From NCBI RefSeq assembly GCF_002285435.1, contig NZ_NSBT01000024.1, positions 186,001-250,000 on the forward strand: 64,000 bases of DNA, given 5' to 3'. The position numbers and the translations under genes were made by a program. Shown in pieces: positions 8,278 to 19,552 of the stretch. The notes beneath the pieces are model-generated. The model searched no databases and was not told the origin of the DNA. It saw only the letters and a list, made by a program, of their open reading frames with translations. Positions within the stretch are counted from its first letter, which is position 1. Each line of letters opens with the position of its first letter. This stretch comes from Actibacterium ureilyticum (lineage in GTDB: Bacteria; Pseudomonadota; Alphaproteobacteria; Rhodobacterales; Rhodobacteraceae).

Positions 8278-8664
8278 ATGGCTATCAAAATTCGTCTGGC
8301 CCGTGGCGGCTCGAAAAAGCGTCCCTTCTATCGCATCGTTGCGGCTGACAGCCGCATGCCCCGCGATGGCCGCTATATCGAAAAGCTGGGCACCTATAAC
8401 CCGCTGCTGCCCAAAGACAGCGAAGAGCGCGTGAAAATGGACATGGAACGCGTTCAGTACTGGCTGGGCGAAGGCGCGCAGCCGACCGACCGTATCAGCC
8501 GCATGCTGGAAGCCGCGGGCGTTCTGAACAAGAAAGAGCGCAACAACCCCAAGAAGGCCGCCCCCGGCAAGAAAGCCGTCGAGCGCGCCGAAGAGAAAGC
8601 CGCCAAGGCAGCGGAAGCCGCCGAAGCCCCGGCCGAAGACACCGAAGAGCAGGCGGCAGAGTAA
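8278..8664 (+). CDS. rpsP: 30S ribosomal protein S16
   Basis: Small-subunit ribosomal protein needed for 30S assembly. 128 residues: the standard S16 core ([20 protein letters not shown], then [12 protein letters not shown]) followed by an alanine-, lysine- and glutamate-rich tail from about residue 85 that is usual in alphaproteobacteria. ATG 8278 is preceded by a strong AAGGAG. It starts the classical rpsP-rimM-trmD-rplS order, here with a small extra ORF before rimM and an EthD-like gene before rplS. Confidence 0.97.
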   Translation: MAIKIRLARGGSKKRPFYRIVAADSRMPRDGRYIEKLGTYNPLLPKDSEERVKMDMERVQYWLGEGAQPTDRISRMLEAAGVLNKKERNNPKKAAPGKKAVERAEEKAAKAAEAAEAPAEDTEEQAAE

Positions 8665-8739
8665 TCTGCCCCCGCGCAAGCGGTACGGGAGGGGTCATGC
8701 GCCCTGGGTTCACACATCGCTGTGGCCGATCGAAACCGG

Positions 8740-8767
8740 CAAGGGCCGCCCCGGCGGGCGGCTCTTG
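8740..8767 (+). other. Strong 12-bp GC hairpin between rpsP and the small ORF
   Basis: CAAGGGCCGCCC (8740-8751) pairs with GGGCGGCTCTTG (8756-8767) around a CGGC loop, with one G-U pair. There is no T-tract, so an attenuating or mRNA-stabilising structure that separates rpsP dosage from the downstream rimM-trmD message is more likely than a full terminator. Inference only. Confidence 0.5.
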
Positions 8768-8809
8768 CACCTTTGCCGCCAGCCGATCCATGCCTGAAAG
8801 GGCGCGGTG

Positions 8810-8953
8810 ATGTTCTGGCTGGCGCGCAAGATCCTGATCCCGGCCACGGCCTTCGGCTTTGGCATGTGGTTTCAGGCCGACCAATCCGCCAAGGCCTGTA
8901 CACAGGCGGGCGGGACCATCGAAAACCGGATCTGCCGGGGGATATCGCCATGA
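8810..8953 (+). CDS. Small hydrophobic protein upstream of rimM
   Basis: A 47-codon [23 protein letters not shown] followed by a short soluble part holding two cysteines (AKACTQAGG and NRICRG). The N-terminal 20 residues can form one membrane helix or an uncleaved signal. Its stop overlaps the rimM start as ATGA, so the pair is translationally coupled, which argues that it is translated. I do not recognise a family. Weak ribosome site (GGGCGCG). Confidence 0.5.
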   Translation: MFWLARKILIPATAFGFGMWFQADQSAKACTQAGGTIENRICRGISP

Positions 8954-9465
8954 GTAACGACAAGATCTGCGTCGGTGCCATTTCCGGGTCCTTCGGCGTG
9001 CGGGGCGAGGTGCGGCTGAAAAGCTTTACCGCCGATCCCGCGGGGCTGGGCGATTATGGCCCACTGACCACCAGCGATGGCCGCAGCGTGACCGTCACTA
9101 TCACCCGGCCGGTCAAGAACGGCTTTGCCGCGCGCCTGTCGGGCGTCGGCACCAAGGAAGAGGCCGACGCGATGAAGGGTGTGCAGCTGTTTGCCCCGCG
9201 CGACGCCCTGCCCGACCTGCCCGATGACGAGTTTTATCACGCCGATCTGATCGGGCTGCAGGTGCTGGACACCGGTGGCAAGGTGCTGGGCGTGGTGCGC
9301 GCGGTGCATGATCACGGCGCGGGCGACATGCTGGAAATCTTCGGCCCCGGGCTGAAGACCACCGCGCTTTTGCCCTTCACCCGCGAGGCCGTGCCGACCG
9401 TCGACCTGAAAGCGGGCCGGATCATCGCCGACCCGCCCGAAGGCGTGTTCCCCGATGACGGATAA
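8950..9465 (+). CDS. rimM: Ribosome maturation factor RimM
   Basis: 16S rRNA processing and 30S maturation factor that binds S19. 171 residues: N-terminal RimM barrel beginning [20 protein letters not shown], then a PRC-barrel-like domain with [21 protein letters not shown] and [19 protein letters not shown]. The start ATG 8950 overlaps the stop of the preceding 47-codon ORF, and its 3' end overlaps trmD by 11 nt. Confidence 0.95.
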   Translation: MSNDKICVGAISGSFGVRGEVRLKSFTADPAGLGDYGPLTTSDGRSVTVTITRPVKNGFAARLSGVGTKEEADAMKGVQLFAPRDALPDLPDDEFYHADLIGLQVLDTGGKVLGVVRAVHDHGAGDMLEIFGPGLKTTALLPFTREAVPTVDLKAGRIIADPPEGVFPDDG

Positions 9466-10258
9466 GCCCCGGTCCCACGGGCGGCTGTCGATCAGCGCCT
9501 CGCTTCAGCCGCGCGACCTGATGGCCGAACGCCCGCGCCTGCGCGGCGCGTGGACGGCCAAGATCATCACCCTGTTCCCGCAGGCCTTTCCGGGCGTTCT
9601 GGGCCAGTCGCTGACCGGCAAGGCGCTGGATCAGGGGCTGTGGGCGCTGGAACCCATCGACCTGCGCCCCTTTGGCATCGGCAAGCACCGCAATGTCGAC
9701 GACACGCCCGCGGGTGGCGGCGCGGGCATGGTCCTGCGCGCCGATGTGGTGGATGCGGCGCTGCGCCAGGCCGCCATCGGCACCCCGCCCGCGCGCGCCG
9801 ATTGGCCGGTGGTGTACCTGTCGCCGCGCGGCACGCCGTTCGATCAGGCGACCGCGCGCCGCTGGGCCGGGGCGCAGGGGCTGACGATGCTGTGCGGCCG
9901 GTTCGAAGGGGTGGACCAGCGGGTGCTGGACCATCACCGGATCGAGGAGGTCAGCCTGGGCGATTTCGTCCTGACCGGGGGCGAGATCGCGGCCCAAGCC
10001 ATGATCGACGCCACCGTCCGGCTGATCCCCGGCGTGCTGGGCAACGAAGCCTCGACCGAGGACGAAAGCCATTCCAACGGGCTGCTGGAGCATCCGCAAT
10101 ACACCCGCCCGGCGGTCTGGCAGGGGCGCGAGATCCCCGAGGTGCTGATGTCCGGCCACCACGGCAAGATCGCCGAATGGCGGCAGGCCGAGGCCGAGGC
10201 GCTGACCCGTGAACGGCGCCCGGATCTGTGGGCGCGTTTCAAGCGGGACGAAGACTAA
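9455..10258 (+). CDS. trmD: tRNA (guanine-N1-)-methyltransferase TrmD
   Basis: SPOUT methyltransferase that makes m1G37 in tRNAs, preventing +1 frameshifting. 267 residues. Core begins [19 protein letters not shown]; the knot region holds [19 protein letters not shown] and [20 protein letters not shown]. About 25 residues precede the usual TrmD start; ATG 9455 is kept because it lies within the rimM overlap expected for the cluster, but a later start cannot be excluded. Confidence 0.96.
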   Translation: MTDKPRSHGRLSISASLQPRDLMAERPRLRGAWTAKIITLFPQAFPGVLGQSLTGKALDQGLWALEPIDLRPFGIGKHRNVDDTPAGGGAGMVLRADVVDAALRQAAIGTPPARADWPVVYLSPRGTPFDQATARRWAGAQGLTMLCGRFEGVDQRVLDHHRIEEVSLGDFVLTGGEIAAQAMIDATVRLIPGVLGNEASTEDESHSNGLLEHPQYTRPAVWQGREIPEVLMSGHHGKIAEWRQAEAEALTRERRPDLWARFKRDED

Positions 10259-10343
10259 GACATTGGTCGCAACCCCGCGCCAGGGCGTTGCCAGCACCGC
10301 ATCGTCACCGCCATACTGCGCCCCAGTACTGGGAGGAACCGAC

Positions 10344-10652
10344 ATGGCCGTGACACTTCAGGTGATTTACCCCGCGACCGAGGGGACCAAATTCGACATG
10401 GATTATTACATCAACACCCACCTGCCGATGGTGGGTGAATATATGGGCGCGCATATCGACCACACGCTGGTCACAAAGGGCACCGGCGCCCCCGGCGGTG
10501 GCACTGCGGGTTTCCATGCGGTGGCCAGCATCGTCTTTGCCGATCAGGGCGAACTGGACGCCGCGCTGAGCAAAGCCGGGCCCGTGGTCGCGGACATCGC
10601 CAACTTCACCGACAGCGCGCCGCAGATGCTGTTGGGCGAAACCATCGGCTGA
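10344..10652 (+). CDS. EthD-family small protein
   Basis: Ferredoxin-like dimeric alpha/beta-barrel protein of 102 residues with the EthD signature (VTLQVIYPATEGTKFDMDYY, then NTHLPMVGEYMGAH). EthD proteins accompany cytochrome P450 ether degradation in some actinobacteria, but stand-alone copies like this one have no assigned reaction. ATG 10344 follows GGGAGGA. It separates trmD from rplS on the same strand. Confidence 0.8.
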   Translation: MAVTLQVIYPATEGTKFDMDYYINTHLPMVGEYMGAHIDHTLVTKGTGAPGGGTAGFHAVASIVFADQGELDAALSKAGPVVADIANFTDSAPQMLLGETIG

Positions 10653-10674
10653 ACCATCGAAACGGCTGAAAATA

Positions 10675-10689
10675 CCCTTGATATAAGGG
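10675..10689 (+). other. Small hairpin in the rplS leader interval
   Basis: CCCTT-GATAT-AAGGG just after the EthD-like stop. The rest of the 261-bp interval before rplS (10653-10913) contains a second GC stem around ACCGGGCACTCCCGGG and no coding ORF that I can support. A separate rplS-rpmE promoter or leader regulation is plausible but not identifiable by eye. Confidence 0.3.
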
Positions 10690-10913
10690 CAGAACCGTGG
10701 TTTACCCCGCCCATTCCGCGCGCGGCTGGTCTTGTGATTCCCACATTCTTCGGTGGCGATTAAGACCTTTGCGCGGGAAACCGGGCACTCCCGGGAAAGA
10801 AATGCTGACCTATTCTCTGGCGGGCGCATCTGGCGGACCCGGACGAAGACCAAGAGCTCTGGGGCGCGTGCAAACTTCACGGGACAAACCGTGAGCATAT
10901 AGGAGACGTCGCG

Positions 10914-11297
10914 ATGGACCTGATCGCACAGCTTGAAGCCGAGCAGATCGCTCAGCTTGGCAAGACCATCCCGGATTTCAAGGCCGGGGATACCATCCGT
11001 GTCGGTTACAAGGTGACCGAGGGCACCCGCACCCGTGTTCAGAACTATGAAGGCGTGTGCATCGCGCGCAAGAACGGCGAAGGCATTGCCGGTTCGTTCA
11101 CCGTGCGCAAGATCTCGTTCGGCGAGGGCGTGGAGCGTGTGTTCCCCCTCTATTCGACCAATATCGACAGCATCGAGGTCGTGCGCCGTGGCCGTGTGCG
11201 CCGCGCCAAACTGTATTACCTGCGTTCGCGTCGCGGCAAATCCGCCCGTATCGCCGAAGTCAGCAGCTATAAGCCCAAAGCCGGCGCCGAAGCGTAA
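10914..11297 (+). CDS. rplS: 50S ribosomal protein L19
   Basis: Large-subunit protein at the 30S-50S interface. 127 residues with the standard L19 body: [37 protein letters not shown] and [20 protein letters not shown], plus [23 protein letters not shown] 10914 is preceded by a good AGGAGACG. Eleven bases separate it from rpmE, so the two are co-transcribed. Confidence 0.97.
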   Translation: MDLIAQLEAEQIAQLGKTIPDFKAGDTIRVGYKVTEGTRTRVQNYEGVCIARKNGEGIAGSFTVRKISFGEGVERVFPLYSTNIDSIEVVRRGRVRRAKLYYLRSRRGKSARIAEVSSYKPKAGAEA

Positions 11298-11308
11298 GGA
11301 AACCGGAT

Positions 11309-11530
11309 ATGAAAAAAGATCTGCACCCCGATTATCACTTCATCGACGTGAAACTGACCGATGGCACCGTGATCCAGATGCGTTCGACCTGGGGCAAGGA
11401 AGGCGATACGATGTCGCTGGACATCGACCCTTCGGCGCACCCCGCCTGGACCGGCGGCTCGTCGAAACTGATGGACACCGGCGGCCGCGTGTCCAAGTTC
11501 AAGAAGAAATACGAAGGCCTGGGTTTCTGA
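11309..11530 (+). CDS. rpmE: 50S ribosomal protein L31
   Basis: 73-residue L31 with [20 protein letters not shown] at the N-terminus and [20 protein letters not shown] near the end. The CxxC zinc ribbon of the C+ type is absent, so this is the zinc-independent form or lineage variant. It ends the rpsP-rpmE cluster, followed by a clear terminator at 11554-11581. Confidence 0.95.
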   Translation: MKKDLHPDYHFIDVKLTDGTVIQMRSTWGKEGDTMSLDIDPSAHPAWTGGSSKLMDTGGRVSKFKKKYEGLGF

Positions 11531-11553
11531 TCCAACGCCGTTTCGGAATGACG

Positions 11554-11581
11554 AACGCCGCCCCGACCGGGCGGCGTTTTT
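11554..11581 (+). terminator. Rho-independent terminator after rpmE
   Basis: AACGCCGCCC (11554-11563), loop CGACC, GGGCGGCGTT (11569-11578), then a T run. A 10-bp perfect stem followed by Ts; closes the ribosomal protein operon. Confidence 0.85.
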
Positions 11582-11743
11582 CATTTCGGCAATTGCGGAT
11601 TGGCCTTTGCCGATTTGCGGCCACTCATGCGTCCGCGCCACATTCTGGAATTGTCAGCAGCCCGATCTTTCCTTAGATCAGCGCAGACCCTAGAAAGAAA
11701 CAAATCGCCCACAGAATGGCGGCAATAAACGGAATTCGAGGAC

Positions 11744-12553
11744 ATGGCGCATATTATCGTTGTCGGAAACGAAAAGGGCGGGGCCGGGAAATCCACGGTG
11801 TCGATGCATGTGGCCACCGCATTGTCGCGCATGGGCCACAAGGTGGGCGTGCTGGACTTGGACCTGCGCCAGCGCAGCTTTGGCCGCTATGTCAGCAATC
11901 GCCTGGGCTATTGCGCCCGCAATGGGCTGGACCTGGCGACACCCGAATATGCCGAATTGCCGGAAATCGACAAAAGCCAATTGGACCCGGGCGAGAATAT
12001 CTTTGACCGGCGCCTGTCGGCCGCAGTTTCGACACTGGAAAACAATGTCGATTTCATCCTGATCGATTGCCCCGGTTCGCATACCCGCCTGAGCCAGGTG
12101 GCGCATTCGCTGGCCGATACGCTGATCACGCCGCTGAATGACAGTTTCATCGATTTCGACCTGCTGGCGCGGTTCGATCCGGCAGATGGCAAGATCCTGG
12201 GCCCGTCGATCTATTCCGAGATGGTCTGGCACGCGCGCCAGCTGCGGGCGCAGGCCGGGCTGCCGCCGATCGACTGGATCGTGCTGCGCAACCGGCTGGG
12301 CGCGCAACAGATGCACAACAAGAAGAAGATGGGCGATGCGCTGGACAACCTGTCGCGCCGCATCGGCTTCCGCGTCGCACCGGGGTTCAGCGAGCGCGTG
12401 ATCTTCCGCGAGCTGTTCCCCAATGGTCTGACCCTGCTGGATCTGAAGGATATCGGCGTCAAGGGGCTGAACCTGTCGAACGTCGCCGCCCGGCAGGAGC
12501 TGCGTGACCTGATGAACGAAATCAGGCTGCCCGGCGTACAGGTTGATTTCTGA
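11744..12553 (+). CDS. mipZ: Division-plane positioning ATPase MipZ (ParA/MinD family)
   Basis: P-loop ATPase that forms a gradient from ParB-bound origins and blocks FtsZ assembly away from midcell in alphaproteobacteria. 269 residues. The deviant Walker A is plain in AHIIVVGNEKGGAGKSTVSM, with LDLDLRQRSFGRY next and the switch region FILIDCPGSHTRLSQVAHSL. The loop RNRLGAQQMHNKKKMGDAL is characteristic of MipZ rather than ParA. No parB is adjacent. A single gene downstream of the rpmE terminator, preceded by an AT-richer 160-bp stretch that presumably holds its promoter. Confidence 0.92.
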   Translation: MAHIIVVGNEKGGAGKSTVSMHVATALSRMGHKVGVLDLDLRQRSFGRYVSNRLGYCARNGLDLATPEYAELPEIDKSQLDPGENIFDRRLSAAVSTLENNVDFILIDCPGSHTRLSQVAHSLADTLITPLNDSFIDFDLLARFDPADGKILGPSIYSEMVWHARQLRAQAGLPPIDWIVLRNRLGAQQMHNKKKMGDALDNLSRRIGFRVAPGFSERVIFRELFPNGLTLLDLKDIGVKGLNLSNVAARQELRDLMNEIRLPGVQVDF

Positions 12554-12683
12554 CCTTGCCGAATGCCGATACCTGAACGCGGCGCGTGTCCGCGTCGGTT
12601 TCCAGCGTTTCCAGCCGTTTGTCGAACGTGTTGCCTTTTGCACGTTGACCTGTGGTCTTTCCGATCATCCGAAGCAGTTTCAT
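12522..12683 (-). CDS. Candidate small basic ORF
   Basis: A 53-codon ORF reading MKLLRMIGKTTGQRAKGNTF and continuing with DKRLETLETDAD and a basic tail ending PVRRAA. GGGAGAG lies about 8 bases upstream of the ATG, a good ribosome site. Its last 32 bases overlap the mipZ 3' end on the opposite strand. No family recognised; it could be a chance frame in this otherwise gene-free 270-bp interval. The remainder up to fabI (12684-12823) holds nothing else I can support. Confidence 0.3.
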   Translation of the reverse strand: MKLLRMIGKTTGQRAKGNTFDKRLETLETDADTRRVQVSAFGKVRNQPVRRAA

Positions 12684-12823
12684 GGCGCTCTCCCATCGCG
12701 TCTATGCCGAGAATCTTCAGGGCGCTGCGCGGCGAAACTGTGGCGCGGCCCTGACGGTTTTCGGATCATAGCGGGAAGTTGGTGAACAATTGGTTGAGCT
12801 TGTTGCGACAATCGCAACCACAT

Positions 12824-13588
12824 CTATCCCACGATGTGATAACCGCCATCGATGTAATGCACCCCGCCGGTGACATTCCGCGCCGCGGGGCTGCACAGGA
12901 ACGCGGCATAGGCACCGACATCGTCGATCGTGGCAAGCTGGTGGGTCGGCGCACGCGCCGCGGCGCTGTCCAGCATCTGGTCGAAATGGTCGATCCCCGA
13001 TGCCGCCCGCGTCTTGAGCGGCCCCGGCGACAGCGCGTGGACCGAGATCTTTTTCGCGCCCAGTTCGGCGGCCATGTATTGCGTGACGGATTCCAGCGCC
13101 GCCTTGACCGGACCCATCACGTTGTAATGTTCCACCACCTTTTCGGCGCCGTAATAGCTGACCGTCAGACAGGTGCCCCCTGCCCCCATCAGCGGCTCGG
13201 CCCGGCGCACCAGCTCGATGAACGAGCCGACCGAGATATCCATCGCCTGGGCAAAGCCCGCGCGCGAACAATCGGTGACGCGGCCATGCAGATCCTCGGC
13301 CGGGCAAAAGGCGATGGAATGCAGCAGGCTGTCCAGCCGCCCCCATTCCGTTGCGATCTGCTGGAACAGCGCGTCCATCTGCGCGGGCTGGGTCACGTCG
13401 AGCGGGGCGAAGATCTCGGCCTCCAGCTCTTCGGCCAGGGGCCGGACGAAAGGCTCGGCCTTGGGGTTGAGATAGGTGATGGCCAGGTCCGCGCCCTGCG
13501 CCTTGAGCGCGCGGGCGCAGCCATAGGCGATGGAATGCGCGTTCGCGATACCGACGATCAGCGCCTTTTGTCCGGATAGGGAAAACAT
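12824..13588 (-). CDS. fabI: Enoyl-[acyl-carrier-protein] reductase FabI
   Basis: NADH-dependent short-chain dehydrogenase performing the last reduction of each fatty-acid elongation cycle. 254 residues. Cofactor site ALIVGIANAHSIAYGCARAL, the FabI-specific replacement of TGxxxGIG. Catalytic Tyr and Lys in the Y-x6-K spacing of FabI (HYNVMGPVKAALES). Late segment GVHYIDGGYHIVG is typical. Single gene with ATG at 13588 after a GCAGGAG-like site. Confidence 0.95.
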   Translation of the reverse strand: MFSLSGQKALIVGIANAHSIAYGCARALKAQGADLAITYLNPKAEPFVRPLAEELEAEIFAPLDVTQPAQMDALFQQIATEWGRLDSLLHSIAFCPAEDLHGRVTDCSRAGFAQAMDISVGSFIELVRRAEPLMGAGGTCLTVSYYGAEKVVEHYNVMGPVKAALESVTQYMAAELGAKKISVHALSPGPLKTRAASGIDHFDQMLDSAAARAPTHQLATIDDVGAYAAFLCSPAARNVTGGVHYIDGGYHIVG

Positions 13589-13664
13589 GCCACAACTCCT
13601 GCTGACGGCCCTCCCCTAACCCAAAGCTGTAACGGACGGACGACGGTCTGAAAAGCCGCGCGGA

Positions 13665-13952
13665 TTACGCGCGCGCGACGGTGAACAGCGTCCAGCCCTG
13701 ATAGGTGTCGACCTGAACCGCGCCGGTTTCGGTCACGAAAACGCCCAGCCCCTCGTAATCGGTGGGACAGGCCACAAGATCGCTGGTGTGGTCGAGAAAC
13801 TGGTTGGTATAGCCATTTTCGCCCACCAGCATGCACTGGTCCCCCTCGGCGCGATAGCTGCGCACCAAGGGCAGATCGGTGTCGGGGGGCGGCGCGGGTG
13901 TCGGGGGCGTGCAGGCGGCCAGCAGAAGAACGGGCAGGATGAAACGGTGCAT
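13665..13952 (-). CDS. Small lipoprotein of unknown function
   Basis: 95 residues with a short lipoprotein signal: FILPVLLLAAC places the lipidated cysteine near residue 14. A proline-rich linker (TPPTPAPPPDTDLP) follows, then a small domain with two more cysteines (DQCMLVGENGYTN and LVACPTDYEGLGVF) that could form a disulfide. No family recognised. Located between fabI and the LuxR-like/OB-fold gene on the same strand, but with about 76-90 bp on each side. Confidence 0.7.
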   Translation of the reverse strand: MHRFILPVLLLAACTPPTPAPPPDTDLPLVRSYRAEGDQCMLVGENGYTNQFLDHTSDLVACPTDYEGLGVFVTETGAVQVDTYQGWTLFTVARA

Positions 13953-14042
13953 TGCTGAAATCTCCTTCGGTACAATGCGGGCATCCTAGCACGGACAGGC
14001 GCGGGACCGGGGCGGAAAATGCCCGGTCGCGGAACGCGTCCC

Positions 14043-14879
14043 CTAGGCCGGGCGGCCCGGGTCGGCCTTGCGCAGCGGCACATAGGCGACCGAATTGGCC
14101 AGCAGCGCCGATGCCGCCTGTTGCCCGGTCGCGACGGGGCGGGCGATCTCGCCGCGGATATGGACCAGATCGCCGCTGGACAACCGGTCGCGCGCCCATT
14201 CGTAGCCATAGGTGTCGGCCCCGGCCCGCACGGTGTTCCAGGCGATCTCTTCCAGCCGCTGCCCGGTTTCGGGATCGATCCGGGCATGGGTGACGGCAAC
14301 GTCGATCTCGATAAAGGCGTCCTGCACCCGGATGGCGCCGACATAGCCCTGAATCTGAAATTCGTTGAACATGAACATGTTTCGCATTCTGGGCGCCCCG
14401 GCGACCGCTTTTTGAGGGCGCGGCGCTTCGGCCAGGGGTTGGTCCGAACCGCATCCGGCCGCCATGAAGGTCAGATAGCGCTGAAACTTGGAATGCAGCA
14501 GCTCAAGCTCTTCCTCGGTGAATTCCCGGTCGGCCCGCGCCAGCGTCATCAGGCAGCGTTTCCCGTCCAGCTCGGCGGAAAAGACCGCGCCGAAGTTCAT
14601 GTCGTACTGCCGCGCGCGTTTCATGATCTGACCGGGGTCGGGAAAGCGGATATCCGACCAGCGTGCAAAGCCCGAATGGGTCATGACCCAGTGCATGATC
14701 GGATCGGTGATCGTCAGCGCCTCGTCCTGATAGATCTGCTGCCATTCCGCGGGGTAGGAGGAATAGAAATCCTCGGGCCCGGTGAAAGTCATGTTGAAGA
14801 CCAGAACGAAGCCCGACGGACCGAGATGCTGTAGCGTTTCCAGTTCGGAATCGAAGTTTGGAATCACCGCTTCAATCAT
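14043..14879 (-). CDS. LuxR-type autoinducer-binding domain fused to an SSB-like OB fold
   Basis: 278-residue protein with an unusual architecture. Residues 15-135 resemble the autoinducer-binding domain of LuxR proteins: W46, Y50, D59 and W74 (in YPAEWQQIYQDEALTITDPI and FARWSDI) match TraR W57, Y61, D70 and W85 with identical spacing (4, 9, 15). The expected C-terminal LuxR helix-turn-helix is absent. Instead residues about 170-250 read like a single-stranded-DNA-binding protein: NEFQIQGYVGAIR, IEIDVAVTHA, TGQRLEEIAWNTVRAGA and LSSGDLVHIRGEIARP align in order with the E. coli SSB strands, keeping the tryptophan of TEWHRVV. ATG 14879 has AGG eight bases upstream. Function unknown: a ligand-controlled nucleic-acid or protein binder is inferred. 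No AHL synthase is visible in the window. Confidence 0.75.
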   Translation of the reverse strand: MIEAVIPNFDSELETLQHLGPSGFVLVFNMTFTGPEDFYSSYPAEWQQIYQDEALTITDPIMHWVMTHSGFARWSDIRFPDPGQIMKRARQYDMNFGAVFSAELDGKRCLMTLARADREFTEEELELLHSKFQRYLTFMAAGCGSDQPLAEAPRPQKAVAGAPRMRNMFMFNEFQIQGYVGAIRVQDAFIEIDVAVTHARIDPETGQRLEEIAWNTVRAGADTYGYEWARDRLSSGDLVHIRGEIARPVATGQQAASALLANSVAYVPLRKADPGRPA

Positions 14880-14992
14880 CACACACACCTGTTCGCAGAA
14901 CCGTTACCATTCCCTTTTTGTCTTACCGCAAAGCGCCTGTGAAGCAAAATTCGATAACAGTGTCGTATGGCCGCGCCGGGCCACAGCGGGCG

Positions 14993-15042
14993 CCGGGGGC
15001 GCTGCCCCCGGCCCCCCGGAGTATTTTCAGAGCAATGAAAGG
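14993..15042. repeat. Dispersed hairpin repeat, copy C
   Basis: Perfect stem CCGGGGGC (14993-15000) / GCCCCCGG (15004-15011) with loop GCT, then CGGAGTATTTTCAGAGCAAT and GAAAGG (15017-15042). Same unit in reverse orientation at 27022-27096; shares the hairpin/AGTATTT design with copies A, B and E but has a GAGCAATGAA tail in place of CCAAGAAGAA. Lies just beyond the 3' end of the glycosyltransferase gene; the rest of 14880-15048 shows no gene. Confidence 0.7.
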
Positions 15043-15048
15043 ACATGG

Positions 15049-16131
15049 CTATGACGCGCCAAAGACGCGCGACAGCGCGCGCTGCGCATCGGGGTCGATC
15101 ACCAGATCGCCGGGGCTGTCATAGCGATTGCCGCCCTTCCAGTTGGTGGTGACGGCCCGGCAATGCATGAACCGGATGCGGTCATGACGCACCAGCTTGT
15201 CCAGCGACATGAAGTCGGGTTTGTGCACGTCCCAGCCCAGCCAGCGCAGCGGGCCGCCCGGGACGATACAGTATTTCGAATTCGATCCCCGGCGCGGGGT
15301 ATGGGTGTAGACATGATCGCGGTGGCTGGCCGGGCCGGTATGGTCGGCGCCGGGATAGTGCCAATAGCCGTTGAAGCTGGCAAAGCCCAGCCGCGACCCG
15401 GCCGCGACATCGAAAAGGCTGGGACCATCGGTCAGGAAAAGTTCGTCGATATCGCAGACGAGGGTCGCGCGGCTGTCGCGCAGGAAGCGCAGGCGCGCGA
15501 TGTCCAGCACGCTGGTCTGCAGGTATTTGTAGCGGCCCGTCGGGCCATAGGGATAGGGCGTGGGCACCACCGCCACCGTATCCAGCCCCACCGGTTCCAA
15601 CGCCGCGTGGATGTCTTCGGGCGTGTAGCGGTCCGAGGCATTGTCGAACAGAAGCATCGCCTGAAGCCCGTGTTCGCGTTTGTGGAACAGGGCAAAGTCG
15701 TGGATCCATTGCAGGTCGTTGTTCTGCGAAATCGCCACATGGGCGTTCAGGCCGCGAAACAGGTCGAACGGGCAGTCGCCCACCGCGCTTTGGCCCGCAA
15801 ACCCGTCGAAGGCGACCGCGATTTCGCGGGGTTTTACCCGTGCCCGCAGGGTGATGATGTCATGGCGGCGCCGGCGGCGGATGCGCGCGATCCGGGCCGG
15901 GGCGCCGTCCAGGTGCCAGGTAGCGGCACGGACCAAAGGTTCGAAGTTGAAGAGCTTCGGACAGATCAGGTGGACCCGCCCGTCGCGCCAGAAGGCATCG
16001 TACCACAGCCAGTTGAAATCGTGCCGCGCGCCGAAGCTGTCCGGCAGATCCTGCGCTGCGGCGGGCACATGGCGGCGAAAGCGTTCCGCGGGCAGCGCCA
16101 GACCGTTCAACTGGATCGTGGCGGTGCCCAT
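15049..16131 (-). CDS. Putative glycosyltransferase (DxD type)
   Basis: 360 residues resembling glycosyltransferases of the GT2/GT92-like fold used for surface carbohydrates. Recognisable parts: HVAISQNNDLQWIHDFALFH, a start-of-domain pattern; AMLLFDNASDRYTPEDI, the donor-binding turn; LVCDIDELFLTDGP with a metal-binding DxD and following Glu; and a late HCRAVTTNWKGGNRYD. Acceptor and sugar unknown. It starts 5 bp downstream of carB on the same strand and probably shares its transcript, although no functional link is evident. Confidence 0.7.
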   Translation of the reverse strand: MGTATIQLNGLALPAERFRRHVPAAAQDLPDSFGARHDFNWLWYDAFWRDGRVHLICPKLFNFEPLVRAATWHLDGAPARIARIRRRRRHDIITLRARVKPREIAVAFDGFAGQSAVGDCPFDLFRGLNAHVAISQNNDLQWIHDFALFHKREHGLQAMLLFDNASDRYTPEDIHAALEPVGLDTVAVVPTPYPYGPTGRYKYLQTSVLDIARLRFLRDSRATLVCDIDELFLTDGPSLFDVAAGSRLGFASFNGYWHYPGADHTGPASHRDHVYTHTPRRGSNSKYCIVPGGPLRWLGWDVHKPDFMSLDKLVRHDRIRFMHCRAVTTNWKGGNRYDSPGDLVIDPDAQRALSRVFGAS

Positions 16132-16136
16132 AACGC

Positions 16137-19460
<3,324 letters not shown>

Positions 19461-19552
19461 GTCACGGGACCCCAGGGCTGGCAAATTGCTGCGGTTTATA
19501 GCCAAGCGGAACCCGGGCGCAAGACCTGTTGGCTAACGCGGCGGACGGCCCT

